The notes beneath the pieces are model-generated. The model was not told the origin of the DNA and searched no databases. It was given only the letters and a program-made list of their open reading frames with translations. Shown here one piece after another: positions 9,541-18,157 of a DNA stretch of 64,000 bases (position 1 is the first letter of the stretch; every line of letters starts with the position of its first letter). Made by a program: the position numbers and the translations under genes. The stretch comes from CAVUBL01 sp963739795. GTDB lineage: Bacteria > Acidobacteriota > Thermoanaerobaculia > Multivoradales > DATKCC01. Location: NCBI GenBank assembly GCA_963739795.1, contig CAVUBL010000021.1, positions 124,001 to 188,000 on the forward strand, written 5' to 3'.

Positions 9541-11094
9541 TCAATGGGAGAAGGGGAGCGAGAGGGACTGGGCGTCGCCTCCCTGGGCCCGGATCGCGGC
9601 CTTCAGGAACGAGCCGGCCCAGTGGAAGATGTCCTCGTTGCGCACCGTCGCCCGCAGGGTTGCCATGTGCTCACGGCGCGTGTCGGGCGACATGGTCAGC
9701 GCCCGGTGGAGGGTCTCGGCGAGCTCGACCTCGTCCCACGGGTTGACCAGCAGGGAGCCGTCGGCGAGCTGAGCCGCGGCGCCCGCAAAGCGCGAGAGCA
9801 CCAGCACTCCCGACTCCTGGACGTTGGCGGCGCAGTACTCCTTGGCCACCAGGTTCATGCCGTCCTCGAGGGGCACGACCACCGCGCCGTCGGCGGCGCG
9901 GTAGAAGGCGAGCAGCTCGGTCTCGGTGATCCGCCGGTTGTGGTATTGGATCGGAATCCAGCCGGGGCGCGAGAAGAGGCCGTTGATCTCGCCCACCAGC
10001 CCGTCGATCTCCTGCTTGAGGGCGGCGTAGGCGGGGATCGTCTCGCGGCTCGGGATCACCACCTGGAGCAGCACTACCTTGCCCAGCCACTCGGGATGGG
10101 TCTCGAGCAGGTTGGCGAAGGCCTTGAGCTTGTGCCGGACGCCCTTGGTGTAGTCGAGGCGGTCGATCCCGAGGAGCATCCGGCAGCCGCCCAGACGGTG
10201 GCGGAGCTTCTCGGTCAGGGCTTCGACCTCGTCGCTCTTGGCCTCGGCGGCCAGGGCGTAGTAGTCGACGCCCGTGGGGAAGGCGCCCACCTGGAAGCGG
10301 CGGGGCTCGCCGCCGAGGGTCGCTTCGACGGTGAGGGCCGGGTGCCCCGAGCGGAAGACCGGCTCCGGATCGAGGCGGCGGACGCAGGCCATGAAGTTGG
10401 CCATGTGGCGGTCGGTCTGGAACCCGATCAGGTCGTAGGAGGCCAGGGCGGTGAGCAGGCGCTCGGCCCAGGGCAGCCGGAAGAAGAGCTCGGGCGGCGG
10501 GAACGGGGTGTGGAGGAAGAAGGAGACCCCCCGCGACACCCCGAGCCGGGCGAGCTCTTCCCCCACCAGGAGGAGCTGGTAGTCGTGGACCCATACCAGG
10601 TCGCCGCTGCGGTGGACCGCCGCGATCTCCTCGGCGAACTTCCGGTTCGCCCGCTGGTACGAGGGCCAGTACGGGGGCTCGATCAGGCTGTGGTCGGGCA
10701 GCCCGTGGAAGAGGGGCCAGAGCACCTGGTTGCAAAAGCCGCAGTAAAAGTCGCGCTCCTCGCGGGCGGTCAGGCTCACGGCTCGCAGATCGTAGGCGGC
10801 CTGTCCCGCGGTCTCGGTGCTAAGCTCTCCTTCCGGCGCGCCCTTCTCGGCGGTGGCGCCGGTCCAGCCCACCCAGACCCCGCCCCGGGACTTGAGCACC
10901 GCGCGCAGGGCGGTCACGAGGCCGCCGATGGTGGTGCGTGCCTCCCAAGGCGCCGAAGGCCCGGTGCGCGTGAGGTGGACGGGGAGGAAGCTCGAGGCGA
11001 CGACCAGGCGACGGAACGGCGTGGCGGTCTCCTCGGCGATGGGCTGGACTCGGGTCTTGGGCAGCGATGGGCTGGTCGGCGGCGGTGCGGGCAT
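9541..11094 (-). CDS. otsA: Trehalose-6-phosphate synthase (GT20)
   Basis: About 517 residues of the GT20 family, which transfers glucose from a nucleotide sugar to glucose-6-phosphate to make trehalose-6-phosphate. Visible signatures are VWVHDYQLLLV, FFLHTPFPPPELF, YDLIGFQTDRH, GIDRLDYTKGV and the C-terminal GMNLVAKEY. Length is normal for the synthase domain alone; there is no OtsB phosphatase domain, and no otsB is in the window. I take the ATG at 11094 because GGAG sits six bases upstream; an in-frame GTG at 11130 is the alternative. A good -10 (TATACT on the minus strand, 11145-11150) lies just upstream. Confidence 0.93.
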   Translation of the reverse strand: MPAPPPTSPSLPKTRVQPIAEETATPFRRLVVASSFLPVHLTRTGPSAPWEARTTIGGLVTALRAVLKSRGGVWVGWTGATAEKGAPEGELSTETAGQAAYDLRAVSLTAREERDFYCGFCNQVLWPLFHGLPDHSLIEPPYWPSYQRANRKFAEEIAAVHRSGDLVWVHDYQLLLVGEELARLGVSRGVSFFLHTPFPPPELFFRLPWAERLLTALASYDLIGFQTDRHMANFMACVRRLDPEPVFRSGHPALTVEATLGGEPRRFQVGAFPTGVDYYALAAEAKSDEVEALTEKLRHRLGGCRMLLGIDRLDYTKGVRHKLKAFANLLETHPEWLGKVVLLQVVIPSRETIPAYAALKQEIDGLVGEINGLFSRPGWIPIQYHNRRITETELLAFYRAADGAVVVPLEDGMNLVAKEYCAANVQESGVLVLSRFAGAAAQLADGSLLVNPWDEVELAETLHRALTMSPDTRREHMATLRATVRNEDIFHWAGSFLKAAIRAQGGDAQSLSLPFSH

Positions 11095-11144
11095 CGGGTT
11101 CTCCACGTCGGTGGCGCCTGCAAAAACCACACCGTTTCATTCCC

Positions 11145-11150
11145 AGTATA
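11145..11150 (-). promoter_or_regulatory. Predicted -10 element for otsA
   Basis: Read on the minus strand this is TATACT, a near-consensus -10 about 50 bases upstream of the preferred otsA start at 11094. No convincing -35 lies 16-18 bases further upstream, so this may be an activator-dependent promoter. The assignment is from sequence resemblance only. Confidence 0.35.
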
Positions 11151-11254
11151 CCGCGGGCTCGTCACGGCGACATGGCGCGGGGGCAGCAGCACCGTGACGG
11201 CGGACGGGGAGCGCCGTTCCGGCGTGGTAGATTTCCTCGATTCGCGTCGGGGGG

Positions 11255-11309
11255 TAGGAGTCTGCGCGACAGAAGCACGACTGCGCGTTTCTGTCGCGCA
11301 GACGTCCTA
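11255..11309. repeat. Long palindromic repeat (hairpin), copy 1
   Basis: TAGGAGTCTGCGCGACAGAA is followed after 14 bases by its almost exact reverse complement, giving a stem of about 20 bp with a single bulge. A related palindrome with the same TAGGAG...CTGCGCGRC arm lies at 57393-57437, so this is a dispersed family rather than a local terminator. It lies in the spacer between otsA and glgP and abuts a second inverted-repeat element. Confidence 0.8.
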
Positions 11310-11491
11310 GCCTGGACTAGTCGTGAGCCACCTACTACGAGCCGCAATTGCACGCGATCTCAGGGCGTACTCGCTCTTCGCTCCTCAACGTACTGTCCAG
11401 TACGCCTGCGTCTCTCATCGCTACGTGCGCCCTGATCTCACACACACTTGCGCCTCTCGCTACGGCGCCTCATGAATAGTCCAGGCTAGGA
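11305..11491. repeat. MITE-like non-coding element with 23-bp terminal inverted repeats
   Basis: The left end 11305-11327 (TCCTAGCCTGGACTA...) is the reverse complement of the right end 11469-11491 with three mismatches, enclosing 141 bases with an internal hairpin (CGTACTGTCCAGTACG). No protein is encoded. The right end supplies the AGGAG in front of the glgP start at 11499, so the element forms the glgP ribosome-binding site. Size (187 bp) and paired ends suggest a miniature transposable or REP-type element; no target duplication is evident. Confidence 0.65.
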
Positions 11492-11498
11492 GAACGGC

Positions 11499-14009
11499 AT
11501 GAGCGAGCGGTCTACCACCACGCACGAGGTCCCTCGGCTGGGGCTCGACGGCCCCGCGATCGGCCACGATTTCTGGCACTACCTGGCCTTCCACGTGGGC
11601 CGGGACCGGTGGTCCCAGAACGACCACTACCACCACCTGGCGCTGGTCCTTGCCCTGCGCGACCGGCTCATGGAGCGCTGGCAGGCGACCAGCCGCGCCT
11701 ACTACGCCCGGGACAGCCGCCGCGCCTACTACCTCTCCATGGAGTTCCTCATGGGGCGGGCCCTCACCAACGCCCTGGTGAACCTGGACGTGGAGGAGCC
11801 CGTTCGCTCACTGCTCCACGAGGCGGGGCTCGAGCTCGAGGCGCTGGCCGAGGTCGAGCGCGACCCGGCCCTGGGCAACGGCGGCCTTGGGCGCCTTGCC
11901 GCCTGCTTCCTCGATAGCTGTGCCACCCTCGAGCTCCCGGTCACCGGCTACGGCATTCGCTACGAGTTCGGCGTCTTCCGGCAGCGGATCCAGGACGGCT
12001 GGCAGGTCGAGGAGCCGGAGCACTGGCTGGTCTACGGCTACCCGTGGGAGGTCATGCGGCCGGAGTACGAGCAGCGGGTGCGCTTCGGGGGGCGCACTGA
12101 GAAGGTGACCGACGCCAACGGCGAGCTCCGGGTGCGCTGGGTCGAGACCGAGAACGTGGTGGCCCTGCCCTTCGATCTCCCGATTCCCGGCTTCCGTAAC
12201 GACGTGGTGAACACGCTACGCCTGTGGAAGGCGACCGGCACGGACAAGTTCAGCCTCGCCGAGTTCAACGCCGGCGACTACTCGGCGGCCGTGACCTCGA
12301 AGACCCGGGCCGAGAACATCTCCATGGTGCTCTACCCCAACGACGAGAGCGAGGCCGGCAAGCGCCTGCGCCTGCGACAGCAGTACTTTCTGGCGAGCGC
12401 CAGCCTCCAGGACGCCCTCCGGCGCTGGACCCGCGTCCACGGCTCGGACTTCCGCCTCTTCGCCGAGAAGAACTGCTTCCAGCTCAACGACACCCACCCG
12501 ACGGTGGCGATCGCCGAGCTGATGCGCCTGCTCATGGACGAGCACCGACTGGGCTGGGACGCGGCCTGGCGGATCACGCGCTCGACCATGGCCTACACCA
12601 ACCACACGCTGCTGCCGGAGTCGCTCGAGCGCTGGCCGCTCGAGATGTTCCGCCAGCTCCTGCCCCGGCCGCTGGAGATCATCTACGAGATCAACGCCCG
12701 GTTCCTGGCCCAGGTGGCCGAGCGCTTCCCCGGCGACGAGGAGCGGGCCCGGCGCATGAGCATCGTGGTGGAAGGGCCGGGGGCGCCCGCACAAGGTCAG
12801 GTCCGGATGGCCCATCTGGCGGTGGTGGGGAGCTTCTCGGTCAACGGGGTGGCCCGACTCCACACCGAGCTCCTCGAGCGCGAGCTCCTCGCCGACTTCC
12901 ACGAGATGTGGCCGGAGCGCTTCAACAACAAGACCAACGGGGTCACGCCGCGGCGTTGGCTGGGGGTGTGCAACCCCGCCCTGAGCGCCCTCCTCGACGA
13001 GACGATCGGCGCGGGCTGGAGGACCGACCTGCCCCGCCTCGCCAAGCTCGTGCCCTTCGCCGAGGACGGCGCCTTCCGGGACCGCTGGCGGGCGATTCGC
13101 CGCGCGAACAAGGAGCGCCTGGCCCGCCTGGTCGACGAGAGCTGCGGCCTGACGGTCGACCCGGCGGCCATGTTCGACGTGCAGGTCAAGCGGATCCACG
13201 AGTACAAGCGCCAGCTCCTGAACGCCCTCCACGTGGTCCACCTCTACGACCGGATCCGGCGCGGCGAGACCGCGGGCTGGACGCCGCGGCTGAAGCTCTT
13301 CGCCGGCAAGGCGGCCCCCGGCTACCGGATGGCCAAGCTGATCATCAAGCTGATCGGCAACATCGCCCGGGTGGTGAATGAGGACCCGGCCGTGGGCGAC
13401 CTGCTGAAGGTGGTCTTCGTGCCCAACTTCCGGGTGTCGGTTATGGAGGTGATCTGCCCCGGCACCGATCTCTCGGAGCAGATCTCGCTGGCCGGCAAGG
13501 AGGCGTCGGGTACGGGCAACATGAAGCTCATGATCCAGGGCGCCCTCACCCTGGGGACCATGGATGGAGCCAACATCGAGATCTGCGAGGCCGTGGGGGA
13601 GGAGCATTTCTTCCGTTTCGGTCTGTCGGTGGCCGAAGTGGTTGAGCGCCGACCGCGGCACGACCCGAGGGCGGTGATCGAGGCGGACCCGGACCTGGGG
13701 CGGGTGATGGAGCTCCTGGGGAGCGGGCTGTTCCAGCGGAACGAGCCGGGGATCTTCGACCCCATCCTGGCGCAGCTCACGACCGGCGGGGATCCGTGGA
13801 TGGTGACCGCGGACTTCCGCTCGTACGTGGACACCCAGGAGCGCGCGGCGCAGGCGTTTCAGGACGTGGAGCGCTGGACGCGGTCGAGCATCCTGAACTC
13901 GGCGGCGAGCGGGGAGTTTTCCTCGGATCGGACGATCCGGGAGTACAACCGCGACATCTGGCGGCTGGAGCCGGTCGGGGTGGAGTTGGAGGGCGGCGAA
14001 GGAGGCTGA
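11499..14009 (+). CDS. glgP: Glycogen/maltodextrin phosphorylase (GT35)
   Basis: An 836-residue protein, full length for the family, that releases glucose-1-phosphate from alpha-1,4-glucans using pyridoxal phosphate. Visible signatures include SMEFLMGRALTNALVNL, DPALGNGGLGRLAACFLDS, the substrate-loop region NNKTNGVTPRRWL, VKRIHEYKRQLLN, and EASGTGNMKLMIQGALT, in which Lys676 is the PLP Schiff-base lysine. The start has AGGAG nine bases upstream, within the end of a MITE-like repeat. It is divergent from otsA, so glycogen breakdown and trehalose synthesis share one intergenic region. Confidence 0.95.
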   Translation: MSERSTTTHEVPRLGLDGPAIGHDFWHYLAFHVGRDRWSQNDHYHHLALVLALRDRLMERWQATSRAYYARDSRRAYYLSMEFLMGRALTNALVNLDVEEPVRSLLHEAGLELEALAEVERDPALGNGGLGRLAACFLDSCATLELPVTGYGIRYEFGVFRQRIQDGWQVEEPEHWLVYGYPWEVMRPEYEQRVRFGGRTEKVTDANGELRVRWVETENVVALPFDLPIPGFRNDVVNTLRLWKATGTDKFSLAEFNAGDYSAAVTSKTRAENISMVLYPNDESEAGKRLRLRQQYFLASASLQDALRRWTRVHGSDFRLFAEKNCFQLNDTHPTVAIAELMRLLMDEHRLGWDAAWRITRSTMAYTNHTLLPESLERWPLEMFRQLLPRPLEIIYEINARFLAQVAERFPGDEERARRMSIVVEGPGAPAQGQVRMAHLAVVGSFSVNGVARLHTELLERELLADFHEMWPERFNNKTNGVTPRRWLGVCNPALSALLDETIGAGWRTDLPRLAKLVPFAEDGAFRDRWRAIRRANKERLARLVDESCGLTVDPAAMFDVQVKRIHEYKRQLLNALHVVHLYDRIRRGETAGWTPRLKLFAGKAAPGYRMAKLIIKLIGNIARVVNEDPAVGDLLKVVFVPNFRVSVMEVICPGTDLSEQISLAGKEASGTGNMKLMIQGALTLGTMDGANIEICEAVGEEHFFRFGLSVAEVVERRPRHDPRAVIEADPDLGRVMELLGSGLFQRNEPGIFDPILAQLTTGGDPWMVTADFRSYVDTQERAAQAFQDVERWTRSSILNSAASGEFSSDRTIREYNRDIWRLEPVGVELEGGEGG

Positions 14010-14067
14010 GGGCCGGGGAAGGGCTGAGGCGGCTGGGGCGGAGGTGGGATCACACGCCCGCGGGGTG

Positions 14068-14109
14068 GGTGGCTTTCTCGGCGGCAGACTGCGCCGGCGA
14101 GAAACCACC
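14068..14109 (+). terminator. Hairpin downstream of glgP
   Basis: GGTGGCTTTCTCG (14068-14080) pairs with CGAGAAACCACC (14098-14109) with one bulged base, 59 bases after the glgP stop. No T-run follows, so it may be a transcript-stabilising structure rather than a classical intrinsic terminator. Confidence 0.4.
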
Positions 14110-14209
14110 GCGCCCCGCGAGCTGCCCCCTGGGTGGTTGAGGCCGGCCCTTCGCCGCGGGGTGGGGAGGTGGGGGGAATCGGCGTTGTCGAACTGCGGAA
14201 CGTTTCTCC

Positions 14210-14284
14210 CCACCAAGTGCCACCCTCATGGTGGTGGGTCCCTTCTACCAAGTGTCACCCTCATGGTGGTGCCCTCATGGTGGT
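14210..14284. repeat. Cluster of short palindromic repeats, left flank of the nitrilase-fold gene
   Basis: Three degenerate copies of CACCCTCATGGTGGTG occur here. The first full unit (14210-14237, 28 bases beginning CCACCAAGTGCC) is identical to 15451-15478 on the other side of the next gene, in the same orientation. Each unit can fold by its CCACC/GGTGG arms. The stretch 14010-14407 otherwise holds only the glgP hairpin; I see no further gene in it. Confidence 0.8.
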
Positions 14285-14407
14285 GGGGGCGGGTGGCGTT
14301 GCTGTCGTAGAATGACTTCGCGAATGCGACACCTTGCTCTCGACCCTGGGGCAAGGCGTTGACCGGTTCCCCAGCATTCTCCCGATTGGATTCGGGACGC
14401 GCTCTCA

Positions 14408-15397
14408 ATGCCAGACGTCTACCTGTGGACAGGCCACTGGGTCCGAGCCACCGACCTGCCGACGAGCAAGTTCAGGCTTGAGCCAAAGCTCAAGGAGCTC
14501 TTCAAGACTCACGACGTCTACCTCCGTGTGGAGTCCGGCGGAGAGGTGATCGGTGGTCTCCGGCTCGCCAAGAAGCCGCGCCATGAGATCGAGGGCGACA
14601 AGAACTTCTTCTACGACGTCGCTGCGGACCTCTATCTCAAACCCCTCACAGCTCGCACGGAGATCCTCCGCGTCGCGGCCTTCACGCCGCCCGCTGCGAC
14701 CGTGGGTCGTTGGACCCTCCGCGAGCGCCTCGAGACTCTCGCCGGTGCGATGATCGCGGCCCGGCGGTTTCTGCGGGCCGACGCCTTCCTGGCTCCCGAG
14801 TACTACCTGAGCTATTTGCCGGACGATCGCCCTTCGAGCCATACGGGATGTGGCTGGACGGTAAGGCCCTTCACGGAGAATGAGCTTGACGAGATCGAGG
14901 CGTTTCTCGCCGAGCAGAGCCGTACCTTCCGCGAGATGCTGGTCGTGGCGGGGACGGTGATCCGAGATCCCCGCAAGCTGACGAAGGAGCTCTTCAACAC
15001 CGCTCTCGTCTACCTCGATGGCAAGCCCATCACTCAGCCGGAGGGAATGCGGTACGACAAGGCCACGACGGGCGGATTCGAGGCCTTGACGCTCGACGAG
15101 TTCAACTGGGGGCAGGGAGGGCGGTCCGACCTCAGGATCGAGCTGGGTCGGCTCACTTGCGCGCTCCAGATCTGCAAGGACACCATGAAGCCCGTCACCT
15201 ACCCCACGGCGCTCCGGCTGGTGGTCTCGATGAATCTGGGCGTCTCGGACTTCGGTGAGCTCCCGCGGGACGTCCCCTTGGTCATCGCCGACGGCGGCAC
15301 CAGAAGCTGCATGGTGCACAACGGGATGACCACCCACGGCCGGCCGGTCCACGACCTCTACGTGTTCAACGCCCCGGTCAAGGTTCTGAGCCTCTGA
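14408..15397 (+). CDS. Divergent nitrilase-superfamily (carbon-nitrogen hydrolase) protein
   Basis: A 329-residue protein. The Glu-Lys-Cys triad of nitrilases can be aligned: Glu131 in FLAPEYYLSYL, Lys218 in MRYDKATTGG after a FNTALVYLDGK strand pair, and Cys256 in CALQICKDTM (usual pattern G-x-x-I-C-x-D). Residues 1-110 do not match any nitrilase start I know. Family members hydrolyse amides or nitriles or transfer acyl groups; I cannot name the substrate. It stands alone between identical 28-bp direct repeats and is convergent with the YfhO-like gene, which suggests a recently acquired cassette. No typical ribosome-binding site precedes the ATG. Confidence 0.6.
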   Translation: MPDVYLWTGHWVRATDLPTSKFRLEPKLKELFKTHDVYLRVESGGEVIGGLRLAKKPRHEIEGDKNFFYDVAADLYLKPLTARTEILRVAAFTPPAATVGRWTLRERLETLAGAMIAARRFLRADAFLAPEYYLSYLPDDRPSSHTGCGWTVRPFTENELDEIEAFLAEQSRTFREMLVVAGTVIRDPRKLTKELFNTALVYLDGKPITQPEGMRYDKATTGGFEALTLDEFNWGQGGRSDLRIELGRLTCALQICKDTMKPVTYPTALRLVVSMNLGVSDFGELPRDVPLVIADGGTRSCMVHNGMTTHGRPVHDLYVFNAPVKVLSL

Positions 15398-15447
15398 TGC
15401 GATCCTTCCCGCAGGAGGCGCGCGCGGCGGAGAGAAGGCGCGGGGGG

Positions 15448-15479
15448 CCACCACCAAGTGCCACCCTCATGGTGGTGGC
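15448..15479. terminator. Palindromic repeat between convergent genes
   Basis: GCCACCACC (15448-15456) pairs with GGTGGTGGC (15471-15479), closing a 14-base loop between the stops of the convergent nitrilase-fold gene and the yfhO-like gene. It contains the second exact copy (15451-15478) of the 28-bp unit at 14210-14237. It may act as a bidirectional terminator, but its repetition on both flanks suggests a repeat family. Confidence 0.6.
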
Positions 15480-15484
15480 GCCTC

Positions 15485-17773
15485 TCAATGGGGCTTCGAC
15501 GCCCATGCTCCGGCGGCGCAAGCGGCTGCGCCTAGGAGACTTAGGGCCGCTCCCCAGACGATTCCCACCGGGCGGTAGGTGAGCTCTAGGGTGCCCTGGC
15601 CCGGGCCTACCTCGACTCCCATCAGTATGTCGTCGACCTGTCGGATCGGCACAGAGCGGCCATCGATCCGCGCGTGCCAGCCCGGGTCCCAGGTCTCGGC
15701 CACCACGAGGGTGCGGCGCTCGTGGGTGCGCCAGGCGACGAGCCAGCTTCCGGGGGCGCGGTGCCTCACCGTCGGCTCGTCTCCCTTGCTCCTCCGCCCG
15801 CCGCCCGCCCAGCGCACCAGGGGCGGCGCCCCGGGGCGCTCGAAGACCCGGGCGTCCTTGCCGTCGTAGGCCAGTCGCCAGCCGGCGACCGGCGCAGGGT
15901 CGCCGGGCGCGGTCATCACCCACCGCACGCCGAGCCGGTCGAGCCAGGGGCTTCGCCAGCGCTCGATCGGGCGGAAGAAGAGGGGATCGTCGGCCGCCAG
16001 GCGGGCGTAGACCACCTGGTAGCGATGGAGCTCGATCGGGGTGTCGCCGCGGATGTCGTCGAGGCCGTAGACCGTGGCCGCGTCGGGGTGGAGGGCGAAT
16101 CCCGTGGCCGCCACGCGTCCCGGCCGGTGGGCGAGAAAGCGGGTGCCCCCGGTCGGGGGATAGAGCTTGGCCAGGGATAGGCCTGGGTTGGTCCAGGCGT
16201 GGGCCAGGGCGAGGTCGGCGGCGAGGAGGGCCGGAAGCGCCATGGCCAGGGCCCGGCGCCGCCCCGGGGCGAGGAAGGCGCAGGCCGCCAGGGCCAGGAC
16301 CATCGCCGCGACCCCGGCGCTCCAGGCCGCCTCGGTGGCGAGGAGCCCGTGGGCGCGCCACGGCCCGCCTCCACCGTCAAGGCCGCCGAAGAGCCCCCAG
16401 GCCAGGGCGAGGAGGGCAAGGACCGCCCCCGTTGCCGCCCCCAGGACCCGCCGGCCCTGCCCGGCGAGCCAGTCGTCGAGGCCGCGCGCCGCCAGCAGGG
16501 CGAGGCCCAGCTCCACCCCTAGCTTCAGGTAGTGGGTGAGGCTCTTGTCGAAGAAGGGCAGGGCGAGGAGGAGACCGCGCACCCCCGGCACCTGGTAGGC
16601 GGCGAGGAGGGCGAAGAGGGTGACGGCCACCAGCCCGGCCCAGCGCCGGTCCCGGCCGGCCTCCGAGCTCCGGCGCCGGAGCGCCCGGAGGCCGGCCGCC
16701 GCGCCCAGGACCGCCAGGGGCAGGGTCACGGCCCCGGCGTAGACCGCGGTCGCCGGGTAGTTGAAGGGGCCCCACCAGGTGCCCAGCGCTGGGTTGCCGT
16801 GGAGCTCCGGGAGCACCAGGCGCAGGAGCAGCTCCCCGATCGCGGCGAGGGGGACCGGCTGGGGCGCGGCGGCGGCGAGCCAGCGGCTGCTCGCCATGAG
16901 AGTCGCTGCGAAGGGAAGGGTCTCCACCGCCGAGAGGGCGGCGGCGACGACCCAGGCGCCCGAGAACCCGGCCCAGGCGCGCCGCGGGTGCTCGCTCCCC
17001 CGGACCAGCAGGTAGATCGCCGCCAGCAGGCCGGTGAAGATCGGTGTCTCCGGGTGCCCCCCCAGGAGCTGGAGGCCGCCCGCGACGGCCAGGGGCACCC
17101 ACCCGGAACGCCCCGCGGCCAGGCGCTCCGTCGCCCAGAAGACCCACGGCACCAGGGCCAGGGCGTTGCCCATGGGGAAGAGGACGAAGGAGCTGAGGGT
17201 GCCCGAGAGAGGGAAGGCGACCGCGGCCACCAGGGCGGCGGTGCGACTCGTGCCCAGCTCCCGGGCCAGGGCCCAGGCGCCGCAGCCGCCCAGGACCAGC
17301 CGGAGCCAGGGCAGGAGCACGAGGCCGAGCTGGACCGGCAGCAGGGCGAAGAGCAGGTGCAGGGGGAAGAGGGGCGCCGACTGGCCGTTGGACCAGAACG
17401 GCGTGCCCGCGAGCTGGTGGGGGTTCCAGTAAGGCATCCGCCCGTGGCGGAGCTCGTGGCGCAGGAAGAGGAGCCAGGGGCGGATCTGGAGGGTCACGTC
17501 CCGGAGGTGGGGGTTGCCGGCGGCGGGATCGGCCACCCCCTGCCACGGAGGGAGCGAGGCGAGGCCCGCCGCCGGGCTGGGCACGCCGTCGGAGATGGCC
17601 AGGGCGGGTGCCAGGAGCAGGGTCGCCGCCAGACCACAGACCGCCCACGGCACGCCCGCCTCGCGCAGAAAAGTCCTCCACCGACCGCTCCCATCGGGAT
17701 GCGGTTGGCGCAGCCGGCGGGCGGCCAGCCCGAGGAGCGACAGGCCGACGAGGAGCGCGAGGGCCGGGTTCAC
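15485..17773 (-). CDS. YfhO-family polytopic membrane protein (GT-C-like)
   Basis: A 762-residue protein with a dozen or more hydrophobic segments and the family pattern near the N-terminus: RDVTLQIRPWLLFLRHELRHGRMPYWNPHQLAGTPFWSNGQSAPLFP, an acidic or aromatic external loop followed by a membrane bundle. The last 150 residues form a soluble beta-rich domain followed by a final membrane helix. YfhO proteins are predicted GT-C glycosyltransferases acting on lipid-linked sugars at the outer face of the membrane; the donor and acceptor here are unknown. The start is a GTG, divergent from the toxin-antitoxin pair. Confidence 0.78.
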   Translation of the reverse strand: MNPALALLVGLSLLGLAARRLRQPHPDGSGRWRTFLREAGVPWAVCGLAATLLLAPALAISDGVPSPAAGLASLPPWQGVADPAAGNPHLRDVTLQIRPWLLFLRHELRHGRMPYWNPHQLAGTPFWSNGQSAPLFPLHLLFALLPVQLGLVLLPWLRLVLGGCGAWALARELGTSRTAALVAAVAFPLSGTLSSFVLFPMGNALALVPWVFWATERLAAGRSGWVPLAVAGGLQLLGGHPETPIFTGLLAAIYLLVRGSEHPRRAWAGFSGAWVVAAALSAVETLPFAATLMASSRWLAAAAPQPVPLAAIGELLLRLVLPELHGNPALGTWWGPFNYPATAVYAGAVTLPLAVLGAAAGLRALRRRSSEAGRDRRWAGLVAVTLFALLAAYQVPGVRGLLLALPFFDKSLTHYLKLGVELGLALLAARGLDDWLAGQGRRVLGAATGAVLALLALAWGLFGGLDGGGGPWRAHGLLATEAAWSAGVAAMVLALAACAFLAPGRRRALAMALPALLAADLALAHAWTNPGLSLAKLYPPTGGTRFLAHRPGRVAATGFALHPDAATVYGLDDIRGDTPIELHRYQVVYARLAADDPLFFRPIERWRSPWLDRLGVRWVMTAPGDPAPVAGWRLAYDGKDARVFERPGAPPLVRWAGGGRRSKGDEPTVRHRAPGSWLVAWRTHERRTLVVAETWDPGWHARIDGRSVPIRQVDDILMGVEVGPGQGTLELTYRPVGIVWGAALSLLGAAACAAGAWASKPH

Positions 17774-17861
17774 CGCGGTATCTTTTCACGCCGTGTGGAC
17801 CGCATCGGGCCCGCCCGGGCCCCGCGGGGGCCTCGCCTTTTGTGCTCGCCTCGCGCCCCGA

Positions 17862-17885
17862 CGATGTAGTAACATGACTACATCG
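17862..17885. promoter_or_regulatory. Palindromic operator of the toxin-antitoxin operon
   Basis: CGATGTAGT (17862-17870) and ACTACATCG (17877-17885) form a perfect 9-bp inverted repeat around AACATG. TAGTAACAT inside it resembles a -10, and the ribosome-binding site GAGGAGG begins at the right edge. Phd/YefM antitoxins autorepress by binding such palindromes, so this is the likely operator of the downstream pair. Confidence 0.65.
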
Positions 17886-17899
17886 AGGAGGGCTCGCCC

Positions 17900-18157
17900 A
17901 TGCCAATCAGCAAGGTCTCCAGCCGTGAGTTCAATCAACACACGAGCCGCGCCAAGAAGGCGGCCCGGAGCGGGCCGGTCATCATCACCGAGCGCGGTCG
18001 CCCCGCGCACGTGCTGCTGAGCATCGAGGAGTATGAGCGGCTCACCAGCTCGAAGGGAAGCCTCATCGACCTGCTGGGCTTGCCTCCGGGCGTGGAGGAC
18101 GTGGAGCTGGAGATTCCGCCGCTCCGGGATTTCGCTCGGCCGGCGGATCTCGATTGA
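17900..18157 (+). CDS. Type II antitoxin, Phd/YefM family
   Basis: An 85-residue protein with the family N-terminal DNA-binding fold: VSSREFNQHTSRAKKAARSGPVIITERGRPAHVLLSIEEYERL. The acidic C-terminal 35 residues would be the toxin-neutralising tail. It is preceded by a strong GAGGAGG and a palindromic operator, and its stop overlaps the toxin start by one base (TGATG), as expected of an autoregulated toxin-antitoxin operon. Confidence 0.88.
   Translation: MPISKVSSREFNQHTSRAKKAARSGPVIITERGRPAHVLLSIEEYERLTSSKGSLIDLLGLPPGVEDVELEIPPLRDFARPADLD

Noticed and set aside
14210..14284. CRISPR-like array from repeated CACCCTCATGGTGGTG units
   Set aside because: Units are only two to three in number, separated by variable short gaps, and no cas genes are near.
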